Assembly: GCF_014644535.1 (NCBI RefSeq)
Contig: NZ_BMKW01000016.1
Location: 80,752-144,751 of the forward strand
Length of the DNA: 64,000 nt
Origin: Neoroseomonas lacus
GTDB taxonomy: Bacteria > Pseudomonadota > Alphaproteobacteria > Acetobacterales > Acetobacteraceae
Reading direction: 5' to 3'
Part shown: in pieces, positions 18,472 to 27,487 of the stretch
How positions within the stretch are numbered: the first letter of the stretch is position 1
Layout: each line of letters opens with the position of its first letter
Program-made: the position numbers and the translations under genes
The notes under the pieces: generated by a model
What the model saw: only the letters and a program-made list of their open reading frames with translations
What the model was told of the DNA's origin: nothing
Databases searched by the model: none

Positions 18472-19359
18472 ATGTCGTCATTGTTGAATAGCCCCGCCAC
18501 ATCGGCGCCCGAGCGCGTCTCCCGCGCCACTCTGGCCGGTTGCGGCGCACTCGCGCTGTGGGCCTTCCTCGCCCTGCTGGCGCGCATGGCCGCCGGCGTG
18601 CCGCCGCTGCAACTCACCGCGCTGGCCTTCGCCGCGGGCGGGGTGCTGGCGCTCGCCGTCGTCGCGGCGCGCGGCGGGCTGGCGCTGCTGCGGCAGGGGC
18701 CACTCGCCTGGGCGCATGGGGTGGGCGGGTTGTTCGGCTACCACGCACTGTATTTCGCGGCGCTGGCCCTCGCGCCGGCGGTCGAGGCGAACCTGCTCAA
18801 CTACCTGTGGCCGCTGCTCATCGTGCTGCTCTCAGCCCCGATTCTCGGGCTGCGGCTGGGGGCGCGGCGGCTGGCCGGGGTGGCGCTGGGCTTTGCCGGT
18901 TGCGTGTTGCTGGTCGGCGCCGGGGCGTCATTTCCGCCGGGGGCCGCGCTCGGTTTCCTGGCGGCGGCGGGCTGCGCGCTGGTCTGGTCGGTCTATTCGG
19001 TGACGTCCAAACGTATGCAGGCGGTGCCGACCGAAGCCGTGGCCGGGTTCTGCCTGGCAACGGCGCTGCTTGCCGGCGTCACGCATCTGCTGTTCGAGAC
19101 CACCGTGGTGCCCGATGCGCGGCAATGGGTGGCGGTGCTGCTGCTCGGCGCCGGGCCGCTCGGCGCGGCCTTCTTCCTGTGGGATGCCGGGATGAAGCGC
19201 GGCGACCCACGGCTGCTCGGCACCCTGGCCTATGCGGTGCCGGTCGCCTCGACGCTGCTGCTGGTAGTGGCGGGGGAGGGGGTGCTGACTTGGCGCGCGG
19301 GCGTCGCGGCGGTGCTTGTGGCTGGCGGCGGGCTGCTGGCGGCGACGGCGCGCGGCTGA
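18472..19359 (+). CDS. EamA/DMT-family transporter
   Basis: Ten-helix inner-membrane carrier of 295 aa, probably a metabolite or amino-acid exporter. The ATG at 18472 follows GGACGAGGG closely. Two EamA repeats are visible. The first includes LALWAFLALLARMAAGVPPL and NYLWPLLIVLLSAPILGL. The second includes SVYSVTSKRMQAVPTEAV and DAGMKRGDPRLLGTLAY. Specificity is not readable. It is transcribed away from the holin-like gene and has repeat R2 in its leader region. Confidence 0.88.
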   Translation: MSSLLNSPATSAPERVSRATLAGCGALALWAFLALLARMAAGVPPLQLTALAFAAGGVLALAVVAARGGLALLRQGPLAWAHGVGGLFGYHALYFAALALAPAVEANLLNYLWPLLIVLLSAPILGLRLGARRLAGVALGFAGCVLLVGAGASFPPGAALGFLAAAGCALVWSVYSVTSKRMQAVPTEAVAGFCLATALLAGVTHLLFETTVVPDARQWVAVLLLGAGPLGAAFFLWDAGMKRGDPRLLGTLAYAVPVASTLLLVVAGEGVLTWRAGVAAVLVAGGGLLAATARG

Positions 19360-19520
19360 CGCGCCCCCGGCACCTGTGCCGAGGTCGCGCGCAAGCAAAC
19401 GCTCCGGCATCGCGGGGCGCATCGGTGCGCCGGGGGCTGCTTCCGGTGGCCTGCGCCACCACAGCGCCGGCCCGGAAGCCAACACCCGGACCGATGACGA
19501 TGCTTGCGCCAGGAGGACGG

Positions 19521-19550
19521 GAGCGGTTCCACCGTCTGGTGAACCGCTCT
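19521..19550. repeat. R3-type hairpin
   Basis: GAGCGGTTCCACC and GGTGAACCGCTC flank a 4-nt loop, pairing perfectly apart from one bulged C. It ends in GCTCTAG like other R3 copies. It sits 55 bp upstream of the Bug-protein start. The rest of the 245-bp gap (19360-19605) has only a weaker GCTTCCGG/CCGGAAGC pair. Confidence 0.6.
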
Positions 19551-19605
19551 AGCCTCGCGGCATGGACGGCGCCACGTGATGCGCCCGGCGGGAAGGACGA
19601 TCTGG

Positions 19606-20568
19606 ATGATACCATCGCGTCGCGGCCTCATGGTCGCAGGCCTCGCCGGGGCCGTCGCCGCGCCAGGCGCGTCGCGTGCGCAGGGCGTTTGGCCGAGTGA
19701 CCGCCCGATCCGCATCATCGCGCCCTTCGCCGCCGGCAGCGTCGCGGATGCGGCGATCGGCCCGATGTTGCCTTACCTCGCGGCGCAACTGCCCGGCGCG
19801 CGATTCAGCCTCGTCCACCAGCAGCCGGCCGAGGGCTACGCCGCGTTGGCGCAGGCCGCGCCGGACGGGTTCACCATCGGCATCGTCGTTACCCCCGGCC
19901 TGCAGGTCGGCTCGATCGAGCCGGGGGCGCGCTACTCGTTGCGCGACTTCGTCTATCTCGGCTCGATCCTGGAGGATCCGAGCGCCTTCTTCGTCACCGC
20001 CGACAGCCCCTTGCGCGATGTCGCGGCGCTGGTGCGCGCGGCGCAGGCCGCGCCGGGCACCATCGCGGTGGGTACCGGCGGCATCGGGACGGATGACCAC
20101 CTGCTGATGGTCGAATTTGAGGATGCCGCCGGCGTCCGGTTTCGCCATGTGGCTTTCGCGCAGGAGGCGCAGATCGTCGCGGCGCTTGCCGGCGGGCAGG
20201 TCCAGGTCGCCTCGATGAAGCTGGGCGGCAATCTCGGCCTGGTCAGTGCCGGGCGTGCCCGCGCGCTGGCGTCGGCCGGGCCGCGTCGCTACCCGATGGC
20301 ACCGGACGTCCCTACCTTCACCGAAGCCGGCTATCCGATCGACACGCGCAATGTGGTCAGCCTGGTGTCACCGGCCGCGACGCCGGTGCCGGTCCTCGCG
20401 CGGCTCGAACTGATACTGGCGGAGACGATGCGCAATCCGGCCTGGATCGAGGCCGCGGCGCGACTACGTCTGCCGTTGGCCTATCAACCGGCGGCGGCGA
20501 CGCGGCAGATCGTGCTGAGCGCGGATGCCGCGCTGCGCGCGCTCTGGACGCGCCATCCCTGGCGGTAG
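19606..20568 (+). CDS. Bug-family (TctC-like) periplasmic substrate-binding protein
   Basis: Tripartite-tricarboxylate-transporter type binding protein of 320 aa from the ATG at 19606 (GGAAGGAC upstream). The signal peptide has an arginine pair (PSRRGLMVAGLAG) and ends near GASRAQG. The mature part opens WPSDRPIRIIAPFAAGSVAD, as in Bug proteins, and includes TGGIGTDDHLLMVEFE and the closing region ALWTRHPW. No TctA/TctB membrane genes are adjacent, which is common for this expanded family. The ligand is likely a carboxylate, unknown. Confidence 0.87.
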   Translation: MIPSRRGLMVAGLAGAVAAPGASRAQGVWPSDRPIRIIAPFAAGSVADAAIGPMLPYLAAQLPGARFSLVHQQPAEGYAALAQAAPDGFTIGIVVTPGLQVGSIEPGARYSLRDFVYLGSILEDPSAFFVTADSPLRDVAALVRAAQAAPGTIAVGTGGIGTDDHLLMVEFEDAAGVRFRHVAFAQEAQIVAALAGGQVQVASMKLGGNLGLVSAGRARALASAGPRRYPMAPDVPTFTEAGYPIDTRNVVSLVSPAATPVPVLARLELILAETMRNPAWIEAAARLRLPLAYQPAAATRQIVLSADAALRALWTRHPWR

Positions 20569-20619
20569 TCCGCCCTTGCGCACCGCGCGCGCGTCGCCGA
20601 AACAGCACGCCTACACTGC

Positions 20620-20698
20620 CCGGTGCCAACAGACGGCTTCTCAAATGACACTGTCATTTGGTGGGGTGGTTTGGAGGGGCGACGCCCCTCGAATCGCC
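20620..20698. repeat. R1 single arm, hairpin variant, copy c
   Basis: AGACGGCTTC is followed by CAAATGACACTGTCATTTG (perfect 8-bp palindromic stem), then GTGGGGTGGTTTGGAGGGGC and GACGCCCCTC. It is nearly identical in layout to 38436-38507, where the stem is CAAAGTGCACTGCACTTTG. It separates the Bug gene from the convergent ABC operon. Confidence 0.75.
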
Positions 20699-20726
20699 AT
20701 CGCCGGACAGCCGACGCGCGCCGCGA

Positions 20727-21416
20727 TCAGTTCTTCTCGTCGCTGGTGATCCGGCCATCGACCAGATGCACGCGGCGTGTCGCCCGTCGCGCGAGTTCCG
20801 CGTCGTGCGTCACCACCAGCACGGCGCGGCCGTCCTCCTTGGCCAGCCGCGCGAAGATGTCGAAGACGGCGGCGGCATTCTTCGTGTCGAGATTGCCGGT
20901 CGGTTCGTCGGCCAGCAGCAGCACCGGGTCGTTGGCCAGGGCGCGCGCCACCGCGACGCGCTGGCGCATGCCGCCCGACAGTTGGTCGGGCATCTTCTCC
21001 GCCGCCGGCGCCAAGCCGAGCGCGTCGAGCAGCATCCGCGCCCGCGCTTCGGCAGCCGGCCGGGCCAGCGCGGCACGCCGGCGGATCGGGATCAGCACGT
21101 TGTCGAGGGTGCTGAATTCCGGCAGCAGGAAGTGGAACTGGAACACGAAGCCGAGGCGTGCGAGGCGCATAGCCGCGAGGTCCGGCGCGGGCAGCGCCGC
21201 GGTGTCGCGGCCTTCGAGCAGGACACGCCCGCTGGTCGGCCGGTCAAGCAGCCCGAGCAGATAAAGCAATGAGGATTTTCCCGACCCCGACGGCCCGGTG
21301 ATGGCGACGAATTCGCCGCCGTCGATCGTCAGGTTGATGTCGCTGACCAGCGTGACGCCTTCGGGCAGGGTCTTGGTCACCCCTTGCGCGACGAGCAGCG
21401 GCGCAGGCGTGCTCAC
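20727..21416 (-). CDS. ABC transporter ATP-binding protein (MacB/LolD type)
   Basis: ATPase of 229 aa that powers the adjacent FtsX-type permease. Walker A GPSGSGKSS is near residue 40, the Q-loop in FVFQFHFLLPEF near residue 90, the signature LSGGMRQRVAVARAL near residue 145 and Walker B LLLADEPTGNLD near residue 165. The H-loop VVTHDAELAR follows. It is the third gene of the adaptor-permease-ATPase operon, overlapping the permease stop (ATGA). MacB-like mechanotransmission rather than substrate import is expected. Confidence 0.93.
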   Translation of the reverse strand: MSTPAPLLVAQGVTKTLPEGVTLVSDINLTIDGGEFVAITGPSGSGKSSLLYLLGLLDRPTSGRVLLEGRDTAALPAPDLAAMRLARLGFVFQFHFLLPEFSTLDNVLIPIRRRAALARPAAEARARMLLDALGLAPAAEKMPDQLSGGMRQRVAVARALANDPVLLLADEPTGNLDTKNAAAVFDIFARLAKEDGRAVLVVTHDAELARRATRRVHLVDGRITSDEKN

Positions 21417-22657
21417 GCCGCCCCGCGGATGATCTGCACCGGGTCGAGCCGTGCGGCGCGACGTGCCGGGATCACCGCCGCCAGCGCCGCCGAGGCCATC
21501 GCGAAACCGGAGGCGATGGCATAGATCCGCCAGTCGCGCGCCAGCAGGAATCGATCATTTCCGGCCGGCGTCTCGGTGTGGAAACGCACCTGCGCGAGGC
21601 CCTCGATCATCAACTGCCCAATCAGGCAGCCGAGGGCGGCGCCGAGGAACCCCGCGATCAGCCCCTGCGCCAGGAACAGTAATTGCACATCGCCCTCGGT
21701 GAAGCCGAGCGACTTCAGGATGGCGATGTCGCGCGTCTTCTCGAACACGACGGTCGAGATGATATTGTAGATGCCAAACGCCGCGACGAGAAGGATCGCA
21801 CCCGTCACGCTATACATGATGGCGTTCTGGATGACGAAGACGGTGAGTATGTTGCGGTTCTGCTCCTCCCAGCTCTCGGTGCGCTCGCCGAACCGCGCCT
21901 CGATCTCGCGCGCCAGCGGCTCGGCCTGCGTCACATCGCCCAGCCGCAGCAGGATCTGGTTCACCACATTGGGCCGGTCCTGCAGCACCTGGTTGACCTT
22001 GAGCAGCACATAGCCCGCCGATTGGTCGAGCGTGGCGAGGCCGGTGTGGAACAGCCCGACGATCTTCATCTGCAGCGAGACGCCGCGCGGCGAGACCGCG
22101 ACGACCGTATCGCCAAGCTGGACGCCGAGGCGCAGCGCGAGGCTGTCGCCGATGATCAACCCATTGGCGGTAGCGCGCAGATCCTCCAGCCGGCCCGACA
22201 GCATGTCCTTCTCGATGTTGGAGACGCGGGCATAGCGTGTCGGGTCGACGCCGGTGACGGTGATCGTCACGTCGCGTGAGCCGTAGCGCAGCAGCGCCGC
22301 GCCGGTGAGGATGGGGGCCGCGGCAGCGCCGGGGATCGCCTCCAGCACCGCGAGCCTTTCGCCGGACGCGCGAATGCCGCGCAGGCGGTCCACCGGCTTC
22401 ACGCCGTTGATCGCGACGGCGCCATCGGGTGCCGCCATGTGCGCGGCTTGCGGCGCCGGGCTACGCGTTTCGTCCTTGATGACGATGTGCGGCTGCACAT
22501 CGATGACCTGCTGGATGAAGTAGGTCTGGAAGCCACGCATGATCGAGGTGATGGCGATGAAGAAGGCGACACCCAGCGCGACCCCAAGCACGCTGACCAG
22601 CGTCTGCCGTCGTCGCCGCGACAGCATGCCGCGGGCGAGGTCTATAATCAGCCTCAT
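21413..22657 (-). CDS. ABC transporter permease, FtsX/MacB family
   Basis: Membrane subunit of 414 aa. One helix near residue 20 (LVSVLGVALGVAFFIAITS) is followed by a large periplasmic MacB-PCD domain of about 230 residues. Three C-terminal helices come next (ILLVAAFGIYNIISTVV, GLIAGFLGAALGCLIGQL, AIASGFAMASAALAAVIPA), ending ARRAARLDPVQIIRG. This is the type VII ABC layout, but with separate ATPase. It overlaps both neighbours by 4 bp, so the complex is translationally coupled. Confidence 0.93.
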   Translation of the reverse strand: MRLIIDLARGMLSRRRRQTLVSVLGVALGVAFFIAITSIMRGFQTYFIQQVIDVQPHIVIKDETRSPAPQAAHMAAPDGAVAINGVKPVDRLRGIRASGERLAVLEAIPGAAAAPILTGAALLRYGSRDVTITVTGVDPTRYARVSNIEKDMLSGRLEDLRATANGLIIGDSLALRLGVQLGDTVVAVSPRGVSLQMKIVGLFHTGLATLDQSAGYVLLKVNQVLQDRPNVVNQILLRLGDVTQAEPLAREIEARFGERTESWEEQNRNILTVFVIQNAIMYSVTGAILLVAAFGIYNIISTVVFEKTRDIAILKSLGFTEGDVQLLFLAQGLIAGFLGAALGCLIGQLMIEGLAQVRFHTETPAGNDRFLLARDWRIYAIASGFAMASAALAAVIPARRAARLDPVQIIRGAA

Positions 22658-23646
22658 GGCCGCAGGCGGACCGCCTGGCCATCCGATAGGCTGGCCGGCG
22701 GGTTGAGGACCACCGCTTCGCCACGCGCGAGGCCGTGAAGGATTTCGACCGCGCGCGGGCCCTGCACGCCGACCTCGACCGGGCGGCGTTCGACGGTTTC
22801 GCGCTTCACCACGAAGACGCGGCCATCATGCACCGCCGCGGGCGGCACCAGCACGGCGTCGTCGGTCTGGCGCAGTACGATATTCGCCTCGACCGTCATG
22901 CCGATCATCAGCGGCGTGTCGTCGGGCAGGTTCAGCCGGACGCGATAGGCCTTGCGCGTCGCGTCGCCCTTGGGGGTGATCTGGCCGACAGTCGCGTTCA
23001 GGACCTGGTTGGGGAAGGCATCGGCGCGCAGCAGTACGCGCTGGCCTTCATGGACCTGCGCGATGTCTTCCTCATCCACCTCTGCGGTGATGCGCAGCGG
23101 GCGGGGCTCGCCGATCCAGAACAGGCTGGCTGGGGTGTCCACGACCTCGCCGACTTCGACATCGCGGCGCAGCACCACGCCGTCCGAGGGGGCGCGCACG
23201 ATATAGTCGTCGAGCCGCCGGCGTGCCGCATCGGCCGCGGCGCCGACGGCGTGTGATTCGGACTCGGCCCGGTCGAGGGCGGAGCGCGAAGCGATGTCCC
23301 GCGTGACCAGGGTGCGGATGCGCGCGAGCTCATCCTCGGCGAAGCGGGCCCGGGCCTCGGCTTCCACGACGCGGTGGCGGGCCTCGCGGTCATCGAGCCG
23401 GGCCATGGGTTCACCCTCGGTGACGCGCCGGCCTTCCTGGACCATCACCTCGGTGACGCGGGCACGCACCGCGGGTCCGACGCGGGCCCATTGCACCGGC
23501 TCGACGCTGCCGGTGGCATAGACGGCGCGCAGCGCGGGGCCGGTGGTCGCCATCGCGATGGCGACGGCGGGCGGCATGGTCCACCAGAACCACCCGGCGC
23601 CGAGGGTGAGGATGAGGAAGATCAGGATAATGATACGGCGGCGCAT
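22654..23646 (-). CDS. Periplasmic adaptor (MacA/HlyD-like) of the ABC exporter
   Basis: Membrane-fusion protein of 330 aa with an N-terminal membrane anchor (IIILIFLILTLGAGWFWW). The barrel-sandwich half WARVGPAVRARVTEVMV follows near residue 57, then a short alpha hairpin, then DYIVRAPSDGVVLRRDVEVG. The rest forms the beta-barrel and a C-terminal permuted domain ending ASLSDGQAVRLRP. It is the first gene of a three-gene operon. The complex probably exports a macrolide-like compound, peptide or lipid. No outer-membrane factor is encoded here. Confidence 0.9.
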   Translation of the reverse strand: MRRRIIILIFLILTLGAGWFWWTMPPAVAIAMATTGPALRAVYATGSVEPVQWARVGPAVRARVTEVMVQEGRRVTEGEPMARLDDREARHRVVEAEARARFAEDELARIRTLVTRDIASRSALDRAESESHAVGAAADAARRRLDDYIVRAPSDGVVLRRDVEVGEVVDTPASLFWIGEPRPLRITAEVDEEDIAQVHEGQRVLLRADAFPNQVLNATVGQITPKGDATRKAYRVRLNLPDDTPLMIGMTVEANIVLRQTDDAVLVPPAAVHDGRVFVVKRETVERRPVEVGVQGPRAVEILHGLARGEAVVLNPPASLSDGQAVRLRP

Positions 23647-23771
23647 GGTGTGGCATGGTTAGCACGGGAAGTGCTGCGACGCGGGGTGGTGAAACACACG
23701 GTTGCGCGCCGGGCCGCCGGGGGGTAGAGAGCGCCGCCCGGGCCGGCGTGGTGACACGCGGCGTCGACGGA

Positions 23772-23846
<75 letters not shown>

Positions 23847-23974
23847 TCGTTCCGCATCAGCCTTACCGACGATGGCCTTCATCTTGCATCTCCCGGACAC
23901 CGGAGAGCCTTGGGCGGGCGCCCCGTTGAACCCCGGCCGCCTTCAGGCGCATCCTCGTCCTTGAGGGAGTGCCG

Positions 23975-24904
23975 ATGACCCACCCGCCAGCCGCGCCAGC
24001 CCTGTGGGACACCGCCCCACTCCCCCGCGCCCCCCTGTACCTCCCCTACGACCCCGGCGCCTTCCGCATGGCGCTCGGCCTGACCGTGGTGCCGGAACCG
24101 GCCTGGATCGAGTTCGACCACCACTACCCCGCCCATCTCGCCGAACGCCGCCGCCTGCTCGCCCACCACCGCCCCGAGGTGCTCGACGCCACCCCCGGCT
24201 CCGAACCGATGCAGGACGAACTGCTCGACCTCCTGGCAACTCACCTCTGCCACCACCACCCCGGCTGGTTCACCCGCCACGGCACCACGCTGCACAACCA
24301 CCTCCTGGGCGAGACCCTGCCCCTCACCGACGACCCGCTCGACCGCATCGGCCGCCTGGTGCAGGAGGATTTCTGCCTGCTGCGGGAGGAGCCGGACGCC
24401 ACGCTCACCCTGGTCGCCGCCATCCTCTGCTTCCCCAGCCGCTGGCGCCTGTCCAGCAAGATCGGCCGCCCCCTCGGCGCCATCCACGGCCCGGTGCCGC
24501 TGTACAAGGACAAGCTGGAACGCCCGGTCGACCGCTTCCTCGCCGCGCTGAAGGCCGGCCGCATCGCCCAGCGCCTGAACTGGTCGATCATGGACGACGC
24601 CACCCTGTTCCAGCCCACCGGCCATGGCGTGAATGACGGCGAAAGCCAGGTCACCCCCGACACCGCCGGCGAGGCCCTCGTCATGCGCGTCGAACGCCAG
24701 ACCTTCCGCCGCCTGCCCACGACCGGCGGCATCGCCTTCGGCATCCGCGTGCACGTCACGCCCCTGGCGCCGATCGTCGCGCAACCCGGCGAGGCTGCCC
24801 GCCTGCTGGCCGCAGTGCGCGCCCTCCCGCCCGAGATGGAGCGCTACAAAAGCATGCTGCCATTCCGCGCCGCCCTCGACACCTATCTCGAACGCCACGC
24901 CTGA
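23975..24904 (+). CDS. DUF3445 haem-dependent oxidative N-demethylase family protein
   Basis: Predicted haem enzyme subunit of 309 aa. ATG 23975 is chosen because GAGGGAG lies six bases upstream. Family landmarks are a DHHYPAHLAERRRLL segment (about 50), LVQEDFCLLREEPD (about 132), FPSRWRLSSKIGRPL (about 155), IHGPVPLYKDKL and LNWSIMDDATLFQP (about 200). Related proteins form the haem subunit of dimethylamine monooxygenase. The flavoprotein gene begins 23 bp downstream, so the two probably act together in removing N-methyl groups. That pairing is inference. Confidence 0.83.
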   Translation: MTHPPAAPALWDTAPLPRAPLYLPYDPGAFRMALGLTVVPEPAWIEFDHHYPAHLAERRRLLAHHRPEVLDATPGSEPMQDELLDLLATHLCHHHPGWFTRHGTTLHNHLLGETLPLTDDPLDRIGRLVQEDFCLLREEPDATLTLVAAILCFPSRWRLSSKIGRPLGAIHGPVPLYKDKLERPVDRFLAALKAGRIAQRLNWSIMDDATLFQPTGHGVNDGESQVTPDTAGEALVMRVERQTFRRLPTTGGIAFGIRVHVTPLAPIVAQPGEAARLLAAVRALPPEMERYKSMLPFRAALDTYLERHA

Positions 24905-24927
24905 CGCCACCCGCAAAGGCCGAGCCC

Positions 24928-26886
24928 ATGGCACGCCCCTTCGAGATGCTGTTCTCACCCTTTCGCCTGCGCGGAACAGAAATCCGCAACCGCATCCTCT
25001 CCACCGGCCACCAGACCTTCCTCGCCCGCGACGGCCTGCCGGGCGAAGCGATGATCGCCTATCATGAGGCCCGCGCCCGCGGCGGCGCCGGCCTCATCAT
25101 CGTCGAATCCGCGCGCTTCCACGCCTCCTCGCTGACCGACTACCCGGAACTGATCGTCACCGACGACCGCTGCATCCCGGCCTATCGTGCCCTCGCCGAG
25201 GCAGTGCATCGCAACGGTGCGAGGATCTTCGGCCAGCTCTCCCATGCCGGCCGCGTCTCCAAGCGCGTCAGGGGCGGCCTGCGCGAGGTCGCCTACGCGC
25301 CCTCCGCCGTGCCGGACAACCGGTTCCACACCATGCCGCGCGAAATGCCGGTCGCTATGGTCGAGGAAATCGTCGCAAGCAGCGGCGCCGCCGCCGGCCG
25401 CCTCGCCGAGGCCGGGCTGGACGGCGTCGAACTGCTCGCCAGCCACGGCCTGCTCTTCGCGCAATTCCTCAACCCCCGCACCAACCTGCGCAATGACCGC
25501 TATGGCGGCTCGCCGGAGAACCGCCTGCGCTTCCTGGCCGAGGGCCTCGCCGCGGTGCGCCGCGCTGTGGGGGACCGCATCGTCGGCATGCGCATCTCCG
25601 CCGAGGAGATCGAGCCGGACGGCCTGCAGGCCGATGAGGTGATCGCCGCCTGCAAGGCCTTGGCGGCCATTGGTGCGCTCGACTACGTCAACATCACCAT
25701 GGGCTCGATGGCCGGGCAGGGCGGCTCGATCCATGTCGTGCCGCCGATGGGCTACGCCCCCGCCTATGTGGCGCCCCAGGCCGGCACGCTGCGCGCCGAG
25801 ACCGGCTTGCCCGTCTTCGTTGCCGGCCGCATCAACCAGCCGCAGATCGCCGAAGCCGTGCTGCGCGCCGGCCAGGCCGACATGTGCGGCATGACGCGCG
25901 CGATGATCGCCGACCCCGACCTCGCCGTGAAAGCGCAGGCGGGCCGGCTCGATGACATCCGCGCCTGCATCGCCTGCAACCAGGCCTGCATCGGCCATTT
26001 CCACGCCGGCTACAGCATCTCCTGCATCCAGAACCCGGTGACGGGGCGCGAGGCGACGCTCACGTCGCTGCCCCCCGCAGTCCCGGCCCGACGCATCCTC
26101 GTCATCGGCGGCGGCCCGGCCGGCATGAAGGCCGCGGTGACCGCCGCGCAACGGGGCCACTGCGTGACCCTGTGCGAGGCCGCGCCCCGCCTCGGCGGCC
26201 AGGCCCTGCTCGCGCAACTACTGCCCGACCGTGCGGAGTTCGGCGGCCTGATCACCAATCTCGTACACGAACTGGCCCAGGGCGGCGTGGAATTGCGCCT
26301 GAACACCCTCGTCGATCGCGCCATGGTCGAACACTTCGCCCCTGATACCGTCATCCTCGCCACCGGCGCGCGCGCCTATGACCCCGAGATCGAAGGCCGC
26401 GAGGATGGCCACCTCGTCGATGCCTGGTCGGCGATCCAGGGCAGCGCCAATATCGGCAGCCGCGTGCTGGTGGCCGACTGGCGTGCCGATTGGGTCGGCA
26501 TGGGTCTTGCCGAGAAGCTGGCGCTCGCCGGCCACCAGGTTACGCTCGCGGTGAATGCGCCGCATGCCGGCTTCAACCTGCAACTCTATCTGCGCAGCCA
26601 TTGGGTCGGCCGGCTGCACCGCCTCGGCGTCGAGATCCTGCCCGATGCGCGCCTCTACGGCGTCGATGGCACCACCGCGTATCTCCTGCACGCCACCTCT
26701 GGCGACCCGATCATCCGCGAGGCGGTGGACACGGTGGTGCTGGCCAGCGGCCATACGGCGGAGACGGCGCTGGAACAGGCGCTGGAAAACCTTGCCTGCC
26801 CGGTGCGGCTGGTCGGCGATTGCCTGTCGCCGCGCAGCGCGGAGGAAGCGATCTACGAAGGTTTCATCGCCGGCCGTGAGGTATGA
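24928..26886 (+). CDS. Old-yellow-enzyme/FeS flavoprotein (N-methylproline/dimethylamine dehydrogenase-like)
   Basis: Multidomain oxidoreductase of 652 aa related to 2,4-dienoyl-CoA reductase, dimethylamine dehydrogenase and stachydrine demethylase. The N-terminal TIM barrel with FMN covers about 1-340 (NRILSTGHQTF, ASHGLLFAQFLNPRTN). The 4Fe-4S site is CIACNQACIGH...C near residue 350, with spacing C-x2-C-x3-C-x11-C. Then come an ADP-binding fold RRILVIGGGPAGMKAA near 388 and a second nucleotide fold with VILATGARAYDPE. It is coupled to the DUF3445 gene upstream. The substrate is probably an N-methylated amine or amino acid. Confidence 0.88.
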   Translation: MARPFEMLFSPFRLRGTEIRNRILSTGHQTFLARDGLPGEAMIAYHEARARGGAGLIIVESARFHASSLTDYPELIVTDDRCIPAYRALAEAVHRNGARIFGQLSHAGRVSKRVRGGLREVAYAPSAVPDNRFHTMPREMPVAMVEEIVASSGAAAGRLAEAGLDGVELLASHGLLFAQFLNPRTNLRNDRYGGSPENRLRFLAEGLAAVRRAVGDRIVGMRISAEEIEPDGLQADEVIAACKALAAIGALDYVNITMGSMAGQGGSIHVVPPMGYAPAYVAPQAGTLRAETGLPVFVAGRINQPQIAEAVLRAGQADMCGMTRAMIADPDLAVKAQAGRLDDIRACIACNQACIGHFHAGYSISCIQNPVTGREATLTSLPPAVPARRILVIGGGPAGMKAAVTAAQRGHCVTLCEAAPRLGGQALLAQLLPDRAEFGGLITNLVHELAQGGVELRLNTLVDRAMVEHFAPDTVILATGARAYDPEIEGREDGHLVDAWSAIQGSANIGSRVLVADWRADWVGMGLAEKLALAGHQVTLAVNAPHAGFNLQLYLRSHWVGRLHRLGVEILPDARLYGVDGTTAYLLHATSGDPIIREAVDTVVLASGHTAETALEQALENLACPVRLVGDCLSPRSAEEAIYEGFIAGREV

Positions 26887-27487
26887 CGGCACGCGACGCC
26901 GCATCACGGCGCGCGCGTGATGGGATGGGCGTCGGCGACGACGTTCCGACACTGGCTACGACCGTCCCGCGCCGCCGCGCGGCGATCATGAATGCGCACG
27001 TCGTCGCGTCCATGGCCTGCGCCGCGCCAACCGTCATCGGCTTCCTCGCCGCCTGGAGCAGATCGCGCCTGACCGGCATCAGCTTGGCGCGTGAACATGC
27101 GCGATCAAACAATGGCACGGCGCGGCTTGCGCGAGCGCAGTCGAACGCAAGACGCTCCATGCGAAGGTGCGTGATGGCCCCCGCCGCAGTTCGCGTCGAC
27201 GGCGCTGCTGCCGGCACCGCACATCGTCACCACTATCGACGTGACGCTGCTCGCGCTGCCGGTGGATAAAGCCGCGCGGCGCCTGCGCGACGATTCGCGC
27301 GATTGACGCGCGCGACATTCCTGCGACTATCACCCCAACGCTTTTCCGGGAGCATCGGCGCACACGGCTCAGGCACGTCATCCTGAGGATGTCGCATGCG
27401 TATCGCGCCGGACCACCGAGTATTCAGCCCTTCATCGCATGGCAGCGGCATGCCTGCCGCCGCATGGTCGCGGCAGGGGCGGCGCGC
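26887..27487. other. 601-bp intergenic region
   Basis: No convincing gene is seen. The open frames on both strands have skewed Arg/Ala composition and no recognisable motif, and one crosses an R3 repeat (27055-27158). A short frame ending at 27306 (HIVTTIDVTLLALPVDKAA) looks protein-like, but its open part is under 45 codons. It may be a gene relic. Confidence 0.4.
27055..27158. repeat. R3 long form, copy 1
   Basis: GGAGCAGATCGCGCCTGAC, an ATCAG turn and GGCGCGTGA form the first stem-loop. It is followed by ATCAAACA and GAGCGCAGTCGAACGCAA. Read on the opposite strand, this is co-linear with 38215-38322 over about 105 bp, including both stem-loops. Confidence 0.7.

Noticed and set aside
17976..23646. 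Prophage suspected from the holin-family protein at 17976-18320
   Set aside because: PF04020 proteins are widespread outside phages, and no integrase, capsid, portal or lysis gene is near.
26883..27269. 128-codon open frame downstream of the OYE flavoprotein
   Set aside because: It crosses an R3 repeat that also occurs at 38215, and has Arg/Ala-biased composition with no motif.
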